From assembly GCA_021780585.1 (NCBI GenBank), contig JAJXYM010000220.1:1-5909 (forward strand): a DNA stretch of 5,909 nucleotides, read 5' to 3'. The stretch is from Deltaproteobacteria bacterium (GTDB lineage Bacteria; Desulfobacterota; Binatia; Binatales; Binataceae). The notes below the pieces were generated by a model that saw nothing but the letters and a program-made list of their open reading frames with translations, did not search any database and was not told the DNA's origin. A program made the translations under genes and the position numbers. Shown here piece by piece: positions 4,486-5,909 of the stretch (the stretch's first letter is position 1; every line of letters begins with the position of its first letter).

Positions 4486-5909
4486 TGGGCGCGCGTTCCG
4501 GCAATAATTTCCTGAGCGCGATCCGCAAGCTCGGCGCGGAAATCTGGATCGGCGGCGAGCGCGTCGCCGACCCCGCCACGCATCCCGCGTTCGTCAATTG
4601 CGCGCGTTCGCTCGCCTCGCTCTATGACCTGCAGATGGAAGCGCCGGAGGCGATGACCTACAAGACCGATGAGGGCGATCGCGCCGGGCTCTCGTTTATC
4701 CAGCCGCGCAACGCCGACGAGGTGCGCAAGCGGTCGCGGATGTTCCGGCGCTGGGCCGAGTTCAGCGGCGGGATGATGGGCCGGTCGCCCGACTATCTCA
4801 ACACGAGTATCGCGGCGATGGCGGCGGCGCATGAATTTTTCGCCGCGAGCGAACCGCGCTTCGGCGCGAATATCGTCAATTACTATCGCGAGGCGCGCAA
4901 ACACGACTGGTGCGCGACCCATACCCTGCTCAATCCGCGCGCCAGCCGGGCGGCGGGATGGGCCGGCAATACCGACGCCGACCTCGCGCTCAAGCTGGTC
5001 GATCGCACCGCCGAAGGCATCGTCGTCAACGGCTGCCGGATGCTCGCGACGCTCGGCCCGCTGTCCGAGGAGCTGCTGGTCTTTCCCTCGACCGTGCTCA
5101 AGCAGGAGCCGGCGGCCGAGCCGTTCGCGCTGGCTTTCGCGATCAATTGCAACGCCAAAGGGTTGCGCTTCATCTGCCGCGACTCGTTCGATCCCGGCCG
5201 ATCGCATTTCGACGCGCCGCTGGCCTCGCGCTTCGAGGAGATGGACTGCGTCGTCATCTTCGATCACGTCGTCGTGCCGTGGGAGCGCGTCTTCATGTGC
5301 GGCGACGTCGCGCGCGCCAACGCGCTGTATGCCGAGACTGGCGCGGTCGTCAACATGATGCATCAGGTGGTGGTCAAGAACGCGGTCAAGAGCGAATTCA
5401 TGCTCGGGCTGGCCGCGAAGATCGCCCAGGTCAGCGACGCGATGAGCCTGCAGCACGTGCGCGAACGGCTGGCCGAAATGATTATCGCGATGGAGACGAT
5501 GCGCGCCTGCCTGCGCGCCGCCGAGGCCGACGCCGCGCCCGACAAGTGGGGCGAATGGATTCCGGCGCGGCCGCCGCTCGACACCGCGCGCAATCTGTTT
5601 CCGCGCGTCTATCCGCGGCTGGCGGAAATTATCCAGCTCAATTCGTCGTCGAGCCTGATGGCCGTTCCAGCGGACGCGGATTTCCACAGCCCGGTCCTGC
5701 CCGATCTCGAACGCTATCTGGCGACCGGCGGCGCGCTCGCGCGCGATCGCGTGGCGCTCTACCGGCTCGCGTGGGACGCCGTCGGCAGCGCCTTCGGCGG
5801 CCGGCAGACGCTCTACGAGCGTTTCTTTTTCGGCGATCCGGTGCGGATGGCCGGCGCGCTGGTCGAGAACACCGATCTGGCGCCGCTGGTCGGGCGAATC
5901 AGATCGGAA
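4485..5909 (+). CDS. hpaB: 4-hydroxyphenylacetate 3-monooxygenase, oxygenase component (HpaB family; 3' end beyond window)
   Basis: An open frame of 475 codons runs to the window edge without a stop. It is the oxygenase of a two-component FADH2-dependent phenol hydroxylase, which would convert 4-hydroxyphenylacetate to 3,4-dihydroxyphenylacetate. The N-terminal domain (about 8-280) carries IWIGGERV, THPAF (32-36), LYD (46-48), MMGRSPDYL (97-105), NPR (150-152) and VVPWERVF (263-270). The C-terminal four-helix domain (about 285-470) carries LDTARN, YPRLAEIIQLNSSS and WDAVGSAFGGRQTLYERFFFGDP (430-452). Arg100, Tyr104 and His146 fit the active-site Arg/Tyr/His described for Thermus HpaB. Bacterial homologues are about 480-520 residues, so only the end of the tail should be missing. 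The ATG at 4485 overlaps the preceding TGA, with AGGGAA (4471-4476) 8 nt upstream. No flavin reductase (HpaC) is present in the window. Other HpaB-family phenol substrates are possible. Confidence 0.92.
   Translation, partial: MGARSGNNFLSAIRKLGAEIWIGGERVADPATHPAFVNCARSLASLYDLQMEAPEAMTYKTDEGDRAGLSFIQPRNADEVRKRSRMFRRWAEFSGGMMGRSPDYLNTSIAAMAAAHEFFAASEPRFGANIVNYYREARKHDWCATHTLLNPRASRAAGWAGNTDADLALKLVDRTAEGIVVNGCRMLATLGPLSEELLVFPSTVLKQEPAAEPFALAFAINCNAKGLRFICRDSFDPGRSHFDAPLASRFEEMDCVVIFDHVVVPWERVFMCGDVARANALYAETGAVVNMMHQVVVKNAVKSEFMLGLAAKIAQVSDAMSLQHVRERLAEMIIAMETMRACLRAAEADAAPDKWGEWIPARPPLDTARNLFPRVYPRLAEIIQLNSSSSLMAVPADADFHSPVLPDLERYLATGGALARDRVALYRLAWDAVGSAFGGRQTLYERFFFGDPVRMAGALVENTDLAPLVGRIRSE

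Noticed and set aside
4416..5687. Long 423-codon minus-strand open frame opposite hpaB
   Set aside because: It is antisense to the clearly recognisable HpaB protein. Its product is rich in Arg, His, Asp and Gln with no family motifs, as expected from the reverse complement of GC-rich codons.
1..5909. CRISPR arrays, insertion sequences, tRNA or rRNA genes
   Set aside because: No regularly spaced repeats, transposase motifs, terminal inverted repeats or RNA gene signatures were seen on either strand.

Overview
The window reads as high-GC bacterial chromosome. GC is roughly two thirds by eye, third codon positions are strongly GC-biased, and GGAGG-type ribosome binding sites precede two of the genes. 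The lineage cannot be fixed from the sequence. The composition, together with an aromatic-degradation operon whose lower end differs from the enterobacterial one, would fit a soil or sediment proteobacterium-like organism or an uncultured relative such as Binatota, but that is a guess.

Layout. The left edge (1-114) may hold the last 37 codons of a plus-strand gene; this is weak. A minus-strand gene (194-850) encodes a stand-alone LON substrate-binding-domain protein. A 340-nt divergent intergenic region (851-1190) carries weak promoter-like elements in both directions and two small inverted repeats. From 1191 to the right edge, four plus-strand genes are packed as one operon: hpaE (aldehyde dehydrogenase), hpaD (class III extradiol dioxygenase), a dihydrodipicolinate-synthase-family class I aldolase/lyase, and hpaB (flavin-dependent phenol hydroxylase, still open at the window end). 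hpaE and hpaD overlap by 8 nt, hpaD and the aldolase gene are 30 nt apart, and the aldolase gene and hpaB overlap by 1 nt (TGATG).

How the genes work together. HpaB would ortho-hydroxylate 4-hydroxyphenylacetate or a similar phenol to a catechol (homoprotocatechuate). HpaD would open the ring at the meta position to 5-carboxymethyl-2-hydroxymuconate semialdehyde, and HpaE would oxidise that aldehyde to the dicarboxylate. In the classical pathway HpaF, HpaG, HpaH and HpaI then isomerise, decarboxylate, hydrate and cleave the product to pyruvate and succinic semialdehyde. None of these four is visible here, nor is the reductase HpaC. A lysine Schiff-base enzyme of the DapA/NahE superfamily sits in the middle of the operon instead. 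The most interesting hypothesis is that it replaces the metal-dependent aldolase HpaI, and perhaps the hydratase HpaH as well, giving a differently built homoprotocatechuate pathway. The enzyme families are clear from the sequence; the pathway assignment is inference.
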